Shown: piece after piece, positions 18,077 to 28,991 of the stretch
Numbering within the stretch: position 1 is the first letter of the stretch
Layout of the letters: every line of letters begins with the position of its first letter
Origin: Arthrobacter sp. 131MFCol6.1
GTDB lineage: Bacteria > Actinomycetota > Actinomycetes > Actinomycetales > Micrococcaceae
Reading direction: 5' to 3'
Length of the DNA: 64,000 nt
Assembly: GCF_000374925.1 (NCBI RefSeq)
Contig: NZ_KB895541.1
Span: forward strand, 498,122-562,121
Position numbers and translations under genes: made by a program
Notes under the pieces: model-generated
Database searches by the model: none
Told to the model about the DNA's origin: nothing
What the model saw: only the letters and a program-made list of their open reading frames with translations

Positions 18077-20187
18077 TCCCTTCCATTGCCCCCGCGCCCG
18101 TCCCCGCCACCGCGAATGCGGAAGATACAGGCACAGGCGAAGCCACACCCGCCAGCACCGCCACGGGAAGGCCCGGGCCCGGCCCCAAGGCCGCGGTCGG
18201 CCGGATTCAGGCCCACCGCCTTTTCGCGGCACCCGGTGCCGTGGCAGGCGTGCTCTGGCTGGCGGCCCTGGTGCTTGCCTCCCTCACGGCGCCGTGGTGG
18301 CTGCCGTACAAGACCGAGGACCAGGACTTCGCCGCCATCCTGTCCGGCCCCACCGCCGCCCACTGGCTCGGCACCGACGAACTGGGCCGGGACCTGCTCA
18401 GCCGCATCTTCGCCGCAGCCGCCGGCACCTTGGGGACATCGCTCATCACGGTGATCGTCGGCGTCGGACTCGGCACCGTCCTGGCGATGGTCGCCGCCGC
18501 GGGAAAACGGACCGAAGGGCCGATCAGCCGCGTCACCGAAGTCATGATGTCCTTGCCCGGCACCGTGATCATCCTGGCGGTCATCGGTGCCGTGGGAACG
18601 AACATTCCCGTCGTCATGGCGATCCTGGGCGTCCTCATCTCGGCCGGCATCTACCGCGTGATGCTGGGCCAGGCCACCGCGCTGCAGTCACAGCTCTACG
18701 TCGACGCCGCCAAGGTGGACGGCGTGAGCACGCTCGGCATCAGCCTGCGGCACGTGCTGCCCGGGTTGAACAACACGATCGTGGTGCAGTCCGCCCTCAT
18801 CTTCGCGGTGGGCATGCTGATCCAGGCCGGCCTGGCCTTCATCGGATTCGGGCCGCCCATCCCGCAGCCCAGCTGGGGCGGCATGATCCAGGGCGCATCC
18901 CAGCACGTCTACGACGCCCCCTGGCTGATGGTCCCCACCGGTGTGGTCCTGGCGCTGACGGTCCTCGCGGCCAACGCCATCGGCAACGCACTGGGGAAGG
19001 CCCCGAATGCGGCCGCCTCCCATCTGCCCTCCGCCGCGGACCGCCGACGCCGGGCGGCTGCGTCCGCTGCTGCGCCGTCCACCGCTGCCGCTGCGCCGTC
19101 CGCGGCGCCGGACGAACCCGCCACGGCCGGCCGCCTGAGCGTCCGCGGGCTCTCGGTCGGCGTCGACGGCGGCACGCCGCTGGTCACGGAGGTCTCCTTC
19201 GACGTCGAACAGGGGACCGTGCTCGGGCTCGTGGGCGAATCCGGATGCGGCAAGACCATGACGGCATTGTCCCTGCTGGGCCTGTTGCCCTCCGGCGTAT
19301 CCGCCAGCGGAGGCCAGATCCTGTGGAACGGCCGGAACCTTGCGGCCGCCGCGGAAAATGAGCTGGCCGGCGTCAGGGGCCGGGAGATCGCGCTGATCTC
19401 CCAGGAACCCATGCGGGCCCTCGATCCCATGTTCACGGTCGGCTACCAGCTGGTCTCCGCCATCCGGCGCCTGCGGAGCATGGGCAAAGCCGAAGCGCGC
19501 ACTGAAGCCCTGGGCCTGCTCGAAAAGGTGGGCATCGTGGACGCCGCCCGCATCCTCACCACCTACCCGCACCAGATCTCCGGCGGCATGGCCCAGCGCG
19601 TGGCCATCGCCCTGGCCCTGGCCGGCCGTCCCCGGCTGCTGGTCGCCGACGAACCCACCACGGCGCTGGACGTGACGGTGCAGGCCGAGATCCTCTCGCT
19701 GCTGCGGGCGCTGGTCAAGGACACCGGCATGTCCGTGGTGATGGTGACACACGACCTCGGCGTGGTGGCCGACATCTGCGACACCGTGGCCGTGATGTAT
19801 GCCGGCCAGGTGGTGGAAAGCGGCCGGACGGCCAACATCCTGGACAACCCCCGTCACCCGTACACCCTGGCGCTGCTGGCCGCCGACCCGCACGCCAACA
19901 CCGCCGAGGACATGCCCGAGCGGTTGGCAACCATCAACGGCCAGGTGCCGCAGCCCAAGGACTGGCCGGGCGGGTGCCGGTTCGTGGCGCGTTGCCAGTT
20001 CGCCGGCTCGGCCTGCGCGGCGCCGGTCCCGCTGGTGCCCTCCGGCTCCGACGACGGCCTGGTGCGCTGTGTCAAGGCCGACGAACTGGCCGTGGAGGGC
20101 CTGGCCTGGGTGGCCACCGAAGTACCCGCCCACCGTGTCCCCGACATTCTTGAGATGGACAGCACAGTTGAGAAGGACAGGCCATGA
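18073..20187 (+). CDS. Fused ABC permease (DppC type) and ATPase (DppD type)
   Basis: A 704-residue fusion. Residues about 45-315 form a DppC-type permease ([20 protein letters not shown]; coupling loop [24 protein letters not shown]). An Ala/Pro-rich linker leads to an ATPase from about residue 355, with Walker A GESGCGKT (388-395), signature SGGMAQR (from about 503), Walker [13 protein letters not shown] and the C-terminal oligopeptide-type cysteine motif ([14 protein letters not shown]). Separate dppC and dppD are the rule, but fused forms occur in actinobacteria. ATGA overlaps link it to genes on both sides. No frameshift is visible: the linker is in frame and GC-rich like its flanks. Confidence 0.92.
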   Translation: MIPSIAPAPVPATANAEDTGTGEATPASTATGRPGPGPKAAVGRIQAHRLFAAPGAVAGVLWLAALVLASLTAPWWLPYKTEDQDFAAILSGPTAAHWLGTDELGRDLLSRIFAAAAGTLGTSLITVIVGVGLGTVLAMVAAAGKRTEGPISRVTEVMMSLPGTVIILAVIGAVGTNIPVVMAILGVLISAGIYRVMLGQATALQSQLYVDAAKVDGVSTLGISLRHVLPGLNNTIVVQSALIFAVGMLIQAGLAFIGFGPPIPQPSWGGMIQGASQHVYDAPWLMVPTGVVLALTVLAANAIGNALGKAPNAAASHLPSAADRRRRAAASAAAPSTAAAAPSAAPDEPATAGRLSVRGLSVGVDGGTPLVTEVSFDVEQGTVLGLVGESGCGKTMTALSLLGLLPSGVSASGGQILWNGRNLAAAAENELAGVRGREIALISQEPMRALDPMFTVGYQLVSAIRRLRSMGKAEARTEALGLLEKVGIVDAARILTTYPHQISGGMAQRVAIALALAGRPRLLVADEPTTALDVTVQAEILSLLRALVKDTGMSVVMVTHDLGVVADICDTVAVMYAGQVVESGRTANILDNPRHPYTLALLAADPHANTAEDMPERLATINGQVPQPKDWPGGCRFVARCQFAGSACAAPVPLVPSGSDDGLVRCVKADELAVEGLAWVATEVPAHRVPDILEMDSTVEKDRP

Positions 20188-21191
20188 GCATCGAAACAGC
20201 GGTACGCCAGGACGGAACAGCGCAGGCTCCCGAGCAGCCGCTCCTGGACGTGGTGGACCTTGTGGTCCGTTACGGCCGGGGCCGGAAGGCCGCCGCGATG
20301 CCGGCCGCGGTGGACGGCGTGAGCTTCAGCATCCGGCCCGGGGAGACCGTGGGCCTGGTGGGGGAGTCCGGCTCCGGAAAGTCCACGATCGGCAAAGCCA
20401 TCCTGGGCCTGGAAAAGTGCAGCGGGGGTTCGGTCAGCTACAACGGCACGGACATCACCCATGCCAGCCCTGCGCGGCGGCGTGAACTGGGCGGCGAACT
20501 CCGGGCCGTGTTCCAGGACCCGAACTCCTCGCTCAACCCCCGGCAGAGCATCGGCGCGTCACTGGCCGAACCGCTGCGGATCCGCGGCGTGGCCGCCCGG
20601 GAAGCCCGGCAGCGCGCCGAGGACATGCTGGCCAGGGTGGGGCTTCCGGGCGAGGCCGTGGACCGCTTTCCCGGCCAGTTTTCCGGCGGCCAGCGGCAGC
20701 GGATCGCCGTCGCCCGGGCCCTGATCTGCGAGCCGAAACTCGTGGTGTGCGACGAAGCGGTCAGCGCGCTGGACCTCTCAACGCAGGCCCAGGTCCTGAA
20801 CCTCCTGGCCGACCTCCGGGACGAGCGGGGGCTGAGCTACCTGTTCATCGCCCACGATATCTCCGTGGTCCAGTTCCTCGCCCAGCGCGTCGTGGTGCTC
20901 TACCGCGGCCAGGTCATGGAAAGCGGTCCCGCGGCACATGTCACCGAGTCGCCCCAACACCCCTTCACCCAGGCGCTCGTGGCGGCCTCGCCCGTGCCCC
21001 GCCCGGCGGAACAGGCCGAACGGCGGCAAAAACGCGAAGCGCTGGGCGTGCGGACCGCGGCGGCCGCCGCTGCCGCTCCCGGCGGCTGCCCCTTCAGCCA
21101 GCGCTGCCCGCTGGCCACGGACTTGTGCCGGACCGAACGACCGGCCCTGCGGAGCGTGGGCGCGTCCGACGTCGCCTGCCACTACGCCTGA
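20184..21191 (+). CDS. ABC importer ATPase, DppF type
   Basis: A 335-residue second ATPase of the importer. It has Walker [10 protein letters not shown], the signature [15 protein letters not shown], Walker [13 protein letters not shown], switch histidine in FIAHDISVV, and the C-terminal oligopeptide/dipeptide cysteine pattern ([14 protein letters not shown]). It overlaps the fused permease-ATPase by 4 bases and would pair with that ATPase to make the nucleotide-binding heterodimer. Confidence 0.93.
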   Translation: MSIETAVRQDGTAQAPEQPLLDVVDLVVRYGRGRKAAAMPAAVDGVSFSIRPGETVGLVGESGSGKSTIGKAILGLEKCSGGSVSYNGTDITHASPARRRELGGELRAVFQDPNSSLNPRQSIGASLAEPLRIRGVAAREARQRAEDMLARVGLPGEAVDRFPGQFSGGQRQRIAVARALICEPKLVVCDEAVSALDLSTQAQVLNLLADLRDERGLSYLFIAHDISVVQFLAQRVVVLYRGQVMESGPAAHVTESPQHPFTQALVAASPVPRPAEQAERRQKREALGVRTAAAAAAAPGGCPFSQRCPLATDLCRTERPALRSVGASDVACHYA

Positions 21192-21314
21192 ACCGAACCC
21201 GTGCCGGTTCTGATCCCGTGACGCCAGCGGCACCGCGCACCCCCCCCACAGAATGGCAACTCCCACAGCATGCCAACTCCCATGCCAACGCCCGACAAGA
21301 ATGGACGACACCAC

Positions 21315-23621
21315 ATGACCCCGGCACCCTGGTCCGCCACGATGATCGCGCCCGATCAAGACTTCGACGGCGCCCCGCTTCTGCGCAAGGAATTCCGGCT
21401 CGACGCAGGCCACGGACCCGTGAAGCGCGCGCTCCTGCGGGCAACGGCGTTCGGCATCTACGAGGCGCAGATCAACGGCGTCCCGGTTGGGGAGGACGTG
21501 CTGAGTCCGGGCTGGAGCTCGTACGAATGGCGCCTGCGCTACCGCAGTTACGACGTGACCGCGCTCGTGGGGCCGGCTACGGTGATCGGCATTGCTCTCG
21601 GCAACGGCTGGTACCGCGGACGCCTGGCCTGGCACGGCAAGTCGGGCCTGTACGGCGATGAACTCGGGTTCTACGGACAGCTGGACATCGAATTCGCCGA
21701 CGGTCACGTCCAGTCGGTCGCCTCGGACACGTCCTGGCAGTCCGGTCCCTCGGGCACCACGGCCAACGATCTTTACGACGGACAGCGCATCGACGCGCGG
21801 CGGGAACCGGCAGGCTGGGCCCGGCCGGGCTTTAACGCCGACGCAACCGCCGTGGGGGCGGGCGCCTGGGCAGGGGTCCATGCGCTGGAGTTCGACGCCG
21901 GCCGGCTGGCGGATCCCGTCGGGCCGCCGGTGGTGCGCAACGAGGTCATCAAACCGGTGGAGGTCTTCACCTCACCGGCCGGCAAGACGCTGGTGGATTT
22001 TGGCCAGAACCTGGTCGGCTGGCTGCGCTTCACCGTCCAGGGCGACGCCGGCACCACGATCACCGTGCGCCACGCCGAAGTCCTCGAGGACGGTGAGCTG
22101 GGAACCCGGCCGCTGCGCTCGGCCGCCGCCACCGACACCTTCATCCTCTCCGGCGCCAAGGACTTCTTCGAACCCAGCAAAACTTTCCACGGGTTCCGCT
22201 ATGCGGAAGTATCCGGCTGGCCCGGCGAGCTGACGGCGGAATCCCTCGAAGCCGTGGCTGTGCACTCCGAGCTCGAACGCACCGGAACCTTCGAGTGCTC
22301 CAACCCGCTGGTGAACCGGCTGCACCGCAACATCGTCTGGGGCCTCAAGGGCAATTTCCTGGACCTGCCCACCGACTGCCCGCAGCGCGATGAGCGGCTC
22401 GGCTGGACCGGGGACATCGCCGCGTTCGCCCCTACGGCCACCTTCCTCTACGACGTCAAGGGCTTCCTGCAGGACTGGCTCCTGGACCTTGCCGCGGAAC
22501 AAAAGGCTGCCGGCGGACTCGTTCCCATCACCGTGCCGGACGCACTGAAGTACTGCCCCCAGCCGCCGGAATTCCCGGCACCGGAATCCTCGGCCATCTG
22601 GAGCGAGGCGTCCGTGTGGGTTCCGTGGGCACTGTGGGAGGCCTACGGCGACAGCACCGTGCTGAAGGACCAGTACGATTCGATGGCCTCCCACACACGC
22701 CGGGTGGAGGGACTACTCTCGCCCGCCGGGCTCTGGGATAAAGGCTTCCAGTTCGGCGACTGGCTGGACCCGGACGCCGCGCCGGACCAGCCGTGGGCGG
22801 CCAAGGCGGACACCGGCGTCGTCGCCACAGCGTGCCTGTACCGCACGGCGTCCATCACCGCCCGGACGGCTGCGCTCCTGGGACACGCCGCCGACGCCGC
22901 CGCGTTCGGCCGCCTCGCTGAACGGGTCAAAGCGGCCTTCAACACCCACTACGTGGCCGCCGACGGAACCGTGCACAGCGACTGCACCACGGTCTACGCC
23001 CTGGCCATCGCCTTCGACATCCTGCAGACCGGCCGGCAGCGCGAGTTTGCCGGCAACCGCCTCGCCCAACTGGTGCGGAACAACAACTACCGCGTCTCCA
23101 CCGGGTTCGCCGGGACCCCTTTCATCACCGGCGCCCTGGCCGATACCGGACACGCTGACGAGGCGTACAGGCTCCTGCTCGAACAGGAATGCCCCTCGTG
23201 GCTGTACCCGGTGACCATGGGGGCCACCACCGTCTGGGAACGGTGGGACTCCATGCTCCCGGACGGCACCATCAACCCCGGCGAAATGACCAGTTTCAAC
23301 CACTACGCGCTCGGCGCCATTGCTGATTGGCTGCACAAGTACGTCGGGGGAATCCGGCCCCTCGCCCCGGGCTACTCCAAGGTGCTGATCGCGCCCCTGC
23401 CCGGCGAGGGCATCGACTGGGCCAACACCAGCCTGCGCAGCCCCCACGGCACCATCGCCGTCGAGTGGCGGACCACCGGCGACGGGGTGCTTGAGGTCGA
23501 AGCAAGCATCCCCGACGGCGTGGAGGCGGAGATCAGGCTGCCGGGGCAGGACGGCCAAACCGTCGGGGCGGGCACGCACCGCCTGACCGCCGCCGCCATT
23601 TCAGCAGCGGTCGCGTCCTGA
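21315..23621 (+). CDS. GH78 alpha-L-rhamnosidase (first of two)
   Basis: A 768-residue family GH78 enzyme that removes terminal alpha-L-rhamnose. N-terminal beta-domains carry the carbohydrate-binding-like KRALLRATAFGIYEAQING and GWYRGRLAWHG blocks; the (alpha/alpha)6 barrel follows. The family signature DCPQRDERLGWTGD (residues 354-367) holds the catalytic acidic residues. The barrel also has TTVWERWDSM and FNHYALGAIADWL. There is no signal peptide, so it acts in the cytoplasm. The start at 21315 is likely, though the ribosome binding site is weak. In context it would release rhamnose from rutin-like glycosides. Confidence 0.93.
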   Translation: MTPAPWSATMIAPDQDFDGAPLLRKEFRLDAGHGPVKRALLRATAFGIYEAQINGVPVGEDVLSPGWSSYEWRLRYRSYDVTALVGPATVIGIALGNGWYRGRLAWHGKSGLYGDELGFYGQLDIEFADGHVQSVASDTSWQSGPSGTTANDLYDGQRIDARREPAGWARPGFNADATAVGAGAWAGVHALEFDAGRLADPVGPPVVRNEVIKPVEVFTSPAGKTLVDFGQNLVGWLRFTVQGDAGTTITVRHAEVLEDGELGTRPLRSAAATDTFILSGAKDFFEPSKTFHGFRYAEVSGWPGELTAESLEAVAVHSELERTGTFECSNPLVNRLHRNIVWGLKGNFLDLPTDCPQRDERLGWTGDIAAFAPTATFLYDVKGFLQDWLLDLAAEQKAAGGLVPITVPDALKYCPQPPEFPAPESSAIWSEASVWVPWALWEAYGDSTVLKDQYDSMASHTRRVEGLLSPAGLWDKGFQFGDWLDPDAAPDQPWAAKADTGVVATACLYRTASITARTAALLGHAADAAAFGRLAERVKAAFNTHYVAADGTVHSDCTTVYALAIAFDILQTGRQREFAGNRLAQLVRNNNYRVSTGFAGTPFITGALADTGHADEAYRLLLEQECPSWLYPVTMGATTVWERWDSMLPDGTINPGEMTSFNHYALGAIADWLHKYVGGIRPLAPGYSKVLIAPLPGEGIDWANTSLRSPHGTIAVEWRTTGDGVLEVEASIPDGVEAEIRLPGQDGQTVGAGTHRLTAAAISAAVAS

Positions 23622-23637
23622 GTTCCCCGCAGCGCCG

Positions 23638-23652
23638 TGTCAACCAATGAAA
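23638..23652. promoter_or_regulatory. Possible IclR operator upstream of the GH3 gene
   Basis: TGTCAACCAATGAAA lies 75 bases before the GH3 start. It shares CAACCAATGAAA with the site at 15303 but deviates at two bases in the left half, so this is the weakest member of the set. Confidence 0.35.
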
Positions 23653-23726
23653 CTGCGCTGTCCGGGCGCGCCGCCGCAAACCCATGCTGGTAGCTGACCA
23701 AAACCCACGATCAGGAGCACCAAGGA

Positions 23727-26279
23727 ATGACTTTCACGAGCTTTGACGCCGACGTCGAAGAAGCGATCCGCACCCTGCCGGTGGCCGACAAGGTCCGGCT
23801 CCTGAGCGGCTCCGGCCTGTGGTTTACCCAGGCCGAGCCGCGCCTGGGACTGCCGAAGATCACGGTTTCCGACGGGCCCGTCGGCGTCCGCGGCCACCGC
23901 GACACCGAGGCGGCCGGCTCGGTGAACCTGCCGTCCGCCACGTGCCTGGCCTCTTCCTGGGACCGGCGGCTGATGGCGCGGGTGGGGAGGCTGCTGGCGG
24001 CCGAGGCGCGCCGCCAGGAGGTGGACGTGGTGCTCGGACCCACCATGAACCTGCACCGTTCACCGCTGGCCGGCCGGAACTTCGAATGCCTGTCCGAGGA
24101 CCCGCTCCTGACCGGTGAACTGGCGGCCGCATACGTGGACGGCATCCAAGGCCAGGGAATCGGCGCCTGCCCCAAGCACTTCGTCGCCAACGAGGCCGAG
24201 ACCGAGCGGACCACCGTCAACAACGTGCTCGACGAACGGACTTTGCACGAGGTGTACCTTGCACCGTTTGAACGAGTCGTCAGGCAGGCCCGCCCCTGGA
24301 TGATCATGGCGGCCTACAACGGCGTGAACGGCAAGGCCATGACCGAGAATCCCCTGACGGAGAACCCGCTCAAAACCGAGTGGGGATTCGAAGGCGCCGT
24401 CGTCTCGGACTGGCACGCGGTGTACTCCACCGTGGACTCCGCCCTTTCGGCCACGGACCTGGCCATGCCGGGACCGGAGAAACTGTGGGGCGACGGGCTG
24501 GTGGACGCCATCTCCTCCGGCCTGGTCCCCGAGGCCGTCATTGACGAGAAGGTGCGCCGGCTCGTCACCCTGGGCCGCCGGGTGGAGGAGGGCCGCCGGA
24601 ACGGGACCGCGGCACCCGAAGCCGGCGCCTCCGTTGCCCGGGAGGCCGCCGCGGCAGGATTCGTGCTGCTGGAAAATCCGGGCGGCGTCCTTCCCCTCTC
24701 ACCCGGGGACCTCACCTCCATCGCAGTGGTGGGACCGGCGGCGCTGGATCCCCGGACCCAGGGCGGCGGCAGCGCCTCGGTGTTCCCGGCCTACACGGTG
24801 GCGCCCGCCGAGGGCCTGCGCGCACGGGCCGGCGACGGCGTCCGGCTCACCACCGTCCAGGGTGCCTGGCTCTCCGAGGGCCTTCGCGAACCCCGGGGCG
24901 CGGAATGCCACGCCCCGGGCCAGGGGGAGGGCAGCGTCCGGCTGACCTGGCGGGGACCGGCCGGCACAGTCGCGGAGGAATATGGTCCCCGCACCACGCT
25001 CACCCGGGGTACCGGCGCCATCCCCGCCGGCGCCACCGCCGTCGACGTCGAAACAATCTTCACGCCGGACGTCTCCGGGACCTGGAAGCTGGGATTCAAG
25101 GGCATCGGCCACGCCAGCCTGGAGGTCAACGGCGACGCCGTGGCGGGCGCGGACTCGCGGGACCGCTACGCCGACATTGAAGCCGTGCTGATCGGCGCGC
25201 CGGACGAATCAGCCGGCGTCGGCCTGACCGCCGGAACCCCGGTGCGTCTGACCTTGCGCTACACCTGGCATCCGCAGGCCACCTTGTTCCGCGTGGGGCT
25301 GGCCATCGACGAACCCCGGGAGTCGGCGGACCGCGAGATCGCCAAGGCCGCTGCCGCGGCCGGCGCCGCCGACGTCGCCGTCGTCATGGTCGGGACCTCC
25401 GGTGCCGTCGAAAGCGAAGGCTTTGACCGGACCTCCCTGGCGCTGCCGGGCCGGCAGGACGACGTCGTCCGCGCCGTCATCGAAGCGAACCCACGCACGG
25501 TGGTGGTGGTCAACGCCGGCGCCGCGGTGGAGATGCCCTGGCGGAACGACGCCGCCGCGGTGCTCCTGGTCTGGTTCCCGGGCATGGAATTCGGGAACGC
25601 CCTGGCCGATGTGCTGTTCGGCGACGCCGAACCCGGCGGGCACCTGCCGACCACCTGGCCGGCCGCCCTCGCTGATGCCCCCGTCCGTGACACGCGCCCC
25701 CGGCACGGCCGGCTCGAGTACACGGAACGGCTGGATGTCGGCTACCGCGGCTGGGCAAAGCAAGCCAGGCAAACCCCTCAGGCTGCCGCTCCGGCGTACT
25801 GGCTGGGCCACGGCCTGGGCTACACCACCTTCGCGGTGGAGGGGTTCACGCTGCTGGGGGCACCGGCACCCGGGGACGACGTGCACACCGTCCTGACGGT
25901 CCGCAACACCGGGTCCCGGGCCGGAAAATACCTGGCCCAGATCTACGCCGACGCCCCGGAAACGGACGTGGACCGGCCCGATTTCTGGCTGGCGGGGTTC
26001 GCGACCGAACTCATCCCGGCCGGGGAACACCGGGACATCCGGGTGACACTGCCCGGGCGGTCCTTCCAGCACTGGGACGCCGGGCGCGGCTGGTGCGGGG
26101 AGGAGACAACCTTCAGGGTCGCGCCCGCCGGGCACGCCGGCAACGCACGCGACGCGCTCGCCGGACCCCTCGCGGCCTCCATTCGGCCAATGGCCTCCAT
26201 TCGGCCTGCGGCGACCGTCCGGCCGACGGCGTCTTCGCGGCCGGCGGCGTCCGTCCCCGCCCTCGACGGACTGAGGTAG
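23727..26279 (+). CDS. GH3 beta-glycosidase with PA14 domain
   Basis: An 850-residue GH3 enzyme. The N-terminal barrel includes ITVSDGPVGVRG and the KHFVANEAETER block. The nucleophile is Asp228 in GAVVSDWHA. A PA14 domain (about residues 404-530) is inserted in the second alpha/beta domain, where it often shapes substrate choice, and a C-terminal FnIII-like domain follows. An odd 40-residue tail is built from RPxAS-type repeats. AAGGA precedes the ATG. No signal peptide is seen. Expected action: removal of beta-linked glucose from the flavonol or its glucoside after rhamnose is gone. Xylosidase or other beta-glycosidase activity cannot be excluded. Confidence 0.9.
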   Translation: MTFTSFDADVEEAIRTLPVADKVRLLSGSGLWFTQAEPRLGLPKITVSDGPVGVRGHRDTEAAGSVNLPSATCLASSWDRRLMARVGRLLAAEARRQEVDVVLGPTMNLHRSPLAGRNFECLSEDPLLTGELAAAYVDGIQGQGIGACPKHFVANEAETERTTVNNVLDERTLHEVYLAPFERVVRQARPWMIMAAYNGVNGKAMTENPLTENPLKTEWGFEGAVVSDWHAVYSTVDSALSATDLAMPGPEKLWGDGLVDAISSGLVPEAVIDEKVRRLVTLGRRVEEGRRNGTAAPEAGASVAREAAAAGFVLLENPGGVLPLSPGDLTSIAVVGPAALDPRTQGGGSASVFPAYTVAPAEGLRARAGDGVRLTTVQGAWLSEGLREPRGAECHAPGQGEGSVRLTWRGPAGTVAEEYGPRTTLTRGTGAIPAGATAVDVETIFTPDVSGTWKLGFKGIGHASLEVNGDAVAGADSRDRYADIEAVLIGAPDESAGVGLTAGTPVRLTLRYTWHPQATLFRVGLAIDEPRESADREIAKAAAAAGAADVAVVMVGTSGAVESEGFDRTSLALPGRQDDVVRAVIEANPRTVVVVNAGAAVEMPWRNDAAAVLLVWFPGMEFGNALADVLFGDAEPGGHLPTTWPAALADAPVRDTRPRHGRLEYTERLDVGYRGWAKQARQTPQAAAPAYWLGHGLGYTTFAVEGFTLLGAPAPGDDVHTVLTVRNTGSRAGKYLAQIYADAPETDVDRPDFWLAGFATELIPAGEHRDIRVTLPGRSFQHWDAGRGWCGEETTFRVAPAGHAGNARDALAGPLAASIRPMASIRPAATVRPTASSRPAASVPALDGLR
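26175..26265. repeat. 18-bp in-frame repeat in the GH3 C-terminal tail
   Basis: Two near-identical units starting GCCTCCATTCGGCC (26175 and 26193) are followed by degenerate copies, encoding Ala-Ser-Ile-Arg-Pro type repeats just before the stop codon. Repeat drift towards the 3' end is visible. Confidence 0.6.
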
Positions 26280-26285
26280 GCAGCC

Positions 26286-28991
26286 ATGAACCACCCCACA
26301 CGCCTGCGCGCCGAGCACCTGAGCGAGGCCTTCGGCATCACCATCACCCGTCCCCGGCTCAGCTGGACCCCGCCGGAGGGGACGGTGCGGCAAAGCGCCT
26401 ACCAGATCACCGCCAGCAACGGCTGGGACAGCGGCCGGGTGGAATCGGGAACCCACCGCCTGGTGCCCTACGGCGGCCCGGCGCTGGGCTCCCGGGACCG
26501 CTTTGAATGGACGGTGCGGACCTGGGACCTTGCCGCGGACGGCAGCGAGTCAGCCTCCGGTTGGGCGGAACCGATGCCGGTCGAACTGGGCCTGCTGCAC
26601 CCCGCCGACTGGACCGCGCAGTGGATCGGCCCCGGCGAGCCCGCCATCCCCGCGCCCGGCGAGCGCCCGGGCTACGCGCTGTCCACCACGTTCGAGCTGG
26701 ACGCGGTCCCGAACTCAGCCCGGGCGTACGCCACCGCCCACGGGATCTACGAGCTCTTCATCAACGGCCACCGGGTAGGGGACCAGGAGCTCACCCCGGG
26801 CGCCACGAGCTACCACAGCACCCTGCAAGTCCAGACGTTCGACGTCGGAACGTTGCTGCACGCCGGAAGCAACACCGTCACGGGCATCCTCACCGACGGC
26901 TGGTACCGCGGCACGTTCGGGTACACGCGCGACGCCGACATGTACGGGACCACGACGGCGCTGCTGGTGCAGATCGAGGTGGAGTCGACGGCGGGTCGGA
27001 CGGTGGCCGGGACCGATGACACCTGGCTGGTGACGCCGACCGAAATTGTCAGCGCGGACCTCATGGCCGGGCAGCACGTCGACTTCCGTGCCGCAGGCGT
27101 TCGCCCCGGTAACCGTCGCGTACACGCTGTGCTCCGTGACGGCAGCTTTGAAACCCTGACGGGGCCGGTCGCACCGCCTACCCGCGCCGTGGAGGACATC
27201 GCCCCGGCCTCCATCACCCGACTTACCAGCGGCCACCAGGTGGTGGACCTGGGCCAGAACATCAACGGCTGGGTGCGCCTGGCCCGGCTCGGCGCCCCGG
27301 GCCACGCCGTGACGCTGGTGTACGGCGAAGCCCTGGACGACACGGGCGAGGTCACGCAGGAGCACCTGCGGCCGCACGATTTCCGCAACCCGGGCCAGTT
27401 CCTGTCCGCCGGGCAGATCGACTCCGTGGTGTCCTCCGGCGCGCCGGGCGAAATTTTCGAGCCGCGCCACACGACGCACGGCTTCCGGTACGTTTCGGTC
27501 CGGGGACTGGCGGAACCGCTGGAACCGGGGGACCTCGTGGGCCGGATGGTCCAGACCGACCTCGAACCCGTGGGCACGTTCAGCTGCAGCGATGACCGGC
27601 TCAACAAGCTGCACGAGATCGTCGAGTGGAGCTTCCGCGGCAACGCTTGCGAGGTCCCGACGGACTGCCCGCAGCGGGAGAAGGCCGGCTGGACCGGCGA
27701 CTGGCAAGTGTTCGTGCCCACCGCCGCTTACCTCTTCGACGTTGCCGGCTTCTCCCGGAAGTGGCTCAATGATGTCCGGGCGGATCAGTGGGACAACGGC
27801 GTGGTCGTCAACATTTCGCCGTCGCCTGGCCCGGATGCCACCGCGGCCGATCACATGGCCTTTGTCAACGGCTCAGCCGGCTGGGGGGACGCGATCGTCC
27901 TGGTGCCATGGGAGATCTACCGGGCCACGGGGGACACCGACGTCCTGGAACAGAACTGGGAGGCCATGAACCGCTGGCTCGGGTTCATCCGCAGCACAGC
28001 CGCTGGCGGCCGGCACCCAGCCAGGTCCGCCTCCCGCCCCGCACCGGAGCCGCACGAACAGTATCTGTGGGACACCGGCTTCCACTGGGGTGAATGGCTC
28101 GAACCCGACGGGCCGGAACCGGACCTGTTCGCGGCCAGGTCCGCCGACCACGGCATCGTGGCCACCGCCTATTACAGGCACTCCGCCGCCATCATGGCCG
28201 GGATCGCCACCGTCCTGGGCAAAGATACGGAGGCCGCCGCCCTGGGAGGGCTGTCCGCCAACGTCCGCGACGCCTGGGCCCGCGAATACGTCAATGACAC
28301 CGGGCAACTGCTCGACCCCAGCCAGGCGAACTGCGTGCGGGCACTCGCCTTCGGCCTTGTCGCCGAGGAGCACCGGGCAGCGGTCGCGGCGCAGCTGGCC
28401 GGCCTCATCCGGGACGCCGGCACCCACCTGGGCACCGGATTCCTCGCCACCGCGGACCTGCTGCCCGTCCTTGCCGACAACGGCCACCTTGACCTGGCCT
28501 ATGAGCTGCTCATGCAGGACACCGAACCGTCCTGGCTGGTCATGGTGGACCGCGGAGCGACCACCATGTGGGAAGCCTGGAACGGCATCGGCCCGGACGG
28601 CACGGCGCAGCAGTCCCTGAACCACTACAGCAAGGGCGCCGTGGTGTCCTTCCTGCACCGCTACGCCGCCGGACTCCGGCAGGCACCGGGGAGCGCGGCC
28701 TATGAACAACTCATCATCGAACCACGCCCCGGCGCAGGCCTCTCATCCGCCAGCACGTCCCACCGCGGCCCCCAGGGCCTGATTGCGGCCAACTGGCGGA
28801 TCGACGACGGCGAGCTGACCCTGAACGCCGTCGTGCCGGCCGGCACCAGCGCCGAAGTCCGCCTGCCCGGCCGGGCGGGCGCCGTCGTCGGGCCCGGAAC
28901 GCACACCTTCTCCGTCCCGTTTGGACCGGCCGGCCCGGCCGTTTCGGCGGGATCTGAATCCCTGCCCCACCTCATCAGGAGAGCACCATGA
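26286..28991 (+). CDS. GH78 alpha-L-rhamnosidase (second of two)
   Basis: A 901-residue GH78 rhamnosidase, longer than the first at its N-terminus. It opens with a FnIII-like domain (about residues 1-100, RAEHLSEAFGITITRPRLSW). The beta-domains follow (ARAYATAHGIYELFINGHRVGDQ; GWYRGTFGY), then the catalytic barrel with DCPQREKAGWTGD at residues 460-472. Compared with the first enzyme, the RDERL segment is REKA, a common GH78 variant. No signal peptide is present. GAGGTAGG precedes the ATG; the stop overlaps the next start by 4 bases. Confidence 0.93.
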   Translation: MNHPTRLRAEHLSEAFGITITRPRLSWTPPEGTVRQSAYQITASNGWDSGRVESGTHRLVPYGGPALGSRDRFEWTVRTWDLAADGSESASGWAEPMPVELGLLHPADWTAQWIGPGEPAIPAPGERPGYALSTTFELDAVPNSARAYATAHGIYELFINGHRVGDQELTPGATSYHSTLQVQTFDVGTLLHAGSNTVTGILTDGWYRGTFGYTRDADMYGTTTALLVQIEVESTAGRTVAGTDDTWLVTPTEIVSADLMAGQHVDFRAAGVRPGNRRVHAVLRDGSFETLTGPVAPPTRAVEDIAPASITRLTSGHQVVDLGQNINGWVRLARLGAPGHAVTLVYGEALDDTGEVTQEHLRPHDFRNPGQFLSAGQIDSVVSSGAPGEIFEPRHTTHGFRYVSVRGLAEPLEPGDLVGRMVQTDLEPVGTFSCSDDRLNKLHEIVEWSFRGNACEVPTDCPQREKAGWTGDWQVFVPTAAYLFDVAGFSRKWLNDVRADQWDNGVVVNISPSPGPDATAADHMAFVNGSAGWGDAIVLVPWEIYRATGDTDVLEQNWEAMNRWLGFIRSTAAGGRHPARSASRPAPEPHEQYLWDTGFHWGEWLEPDGPEPDLFAARSADHGIVATAYYRHSAAIMAGIATVLGKDTEAAALGGLSANVRDAWAREYVNDTGQLLDPSQANCVRALAFGLVAEEHRAAVAAQLAGLIRDAGTHLGTGFLATADLLPVLADNGHLDLAYELLMQDTEPSWLVMVDRGATTMWEAWNGIGPDGTAQQSLNHYSKGAVVSFLHRYAAGLRQAPGSAAYEQLIIEPRPGAGLSSASTSHRGPQGLIAANWRIDDGELTLNAVVPAGTSAEVRLPGRAGAVVGPGTHTFSVPFGPAGPAVSAGSESLPHLIRRAP

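Noticed and set aside
18688..20133. Long minus-strand open frame (481 codons) opposite the fused permease-ATPase
   Set aside because: It mirrors high-GC third positions of the real gene, is rich in Gly/His/Arg without domain features and lacks a ribosome binding site.
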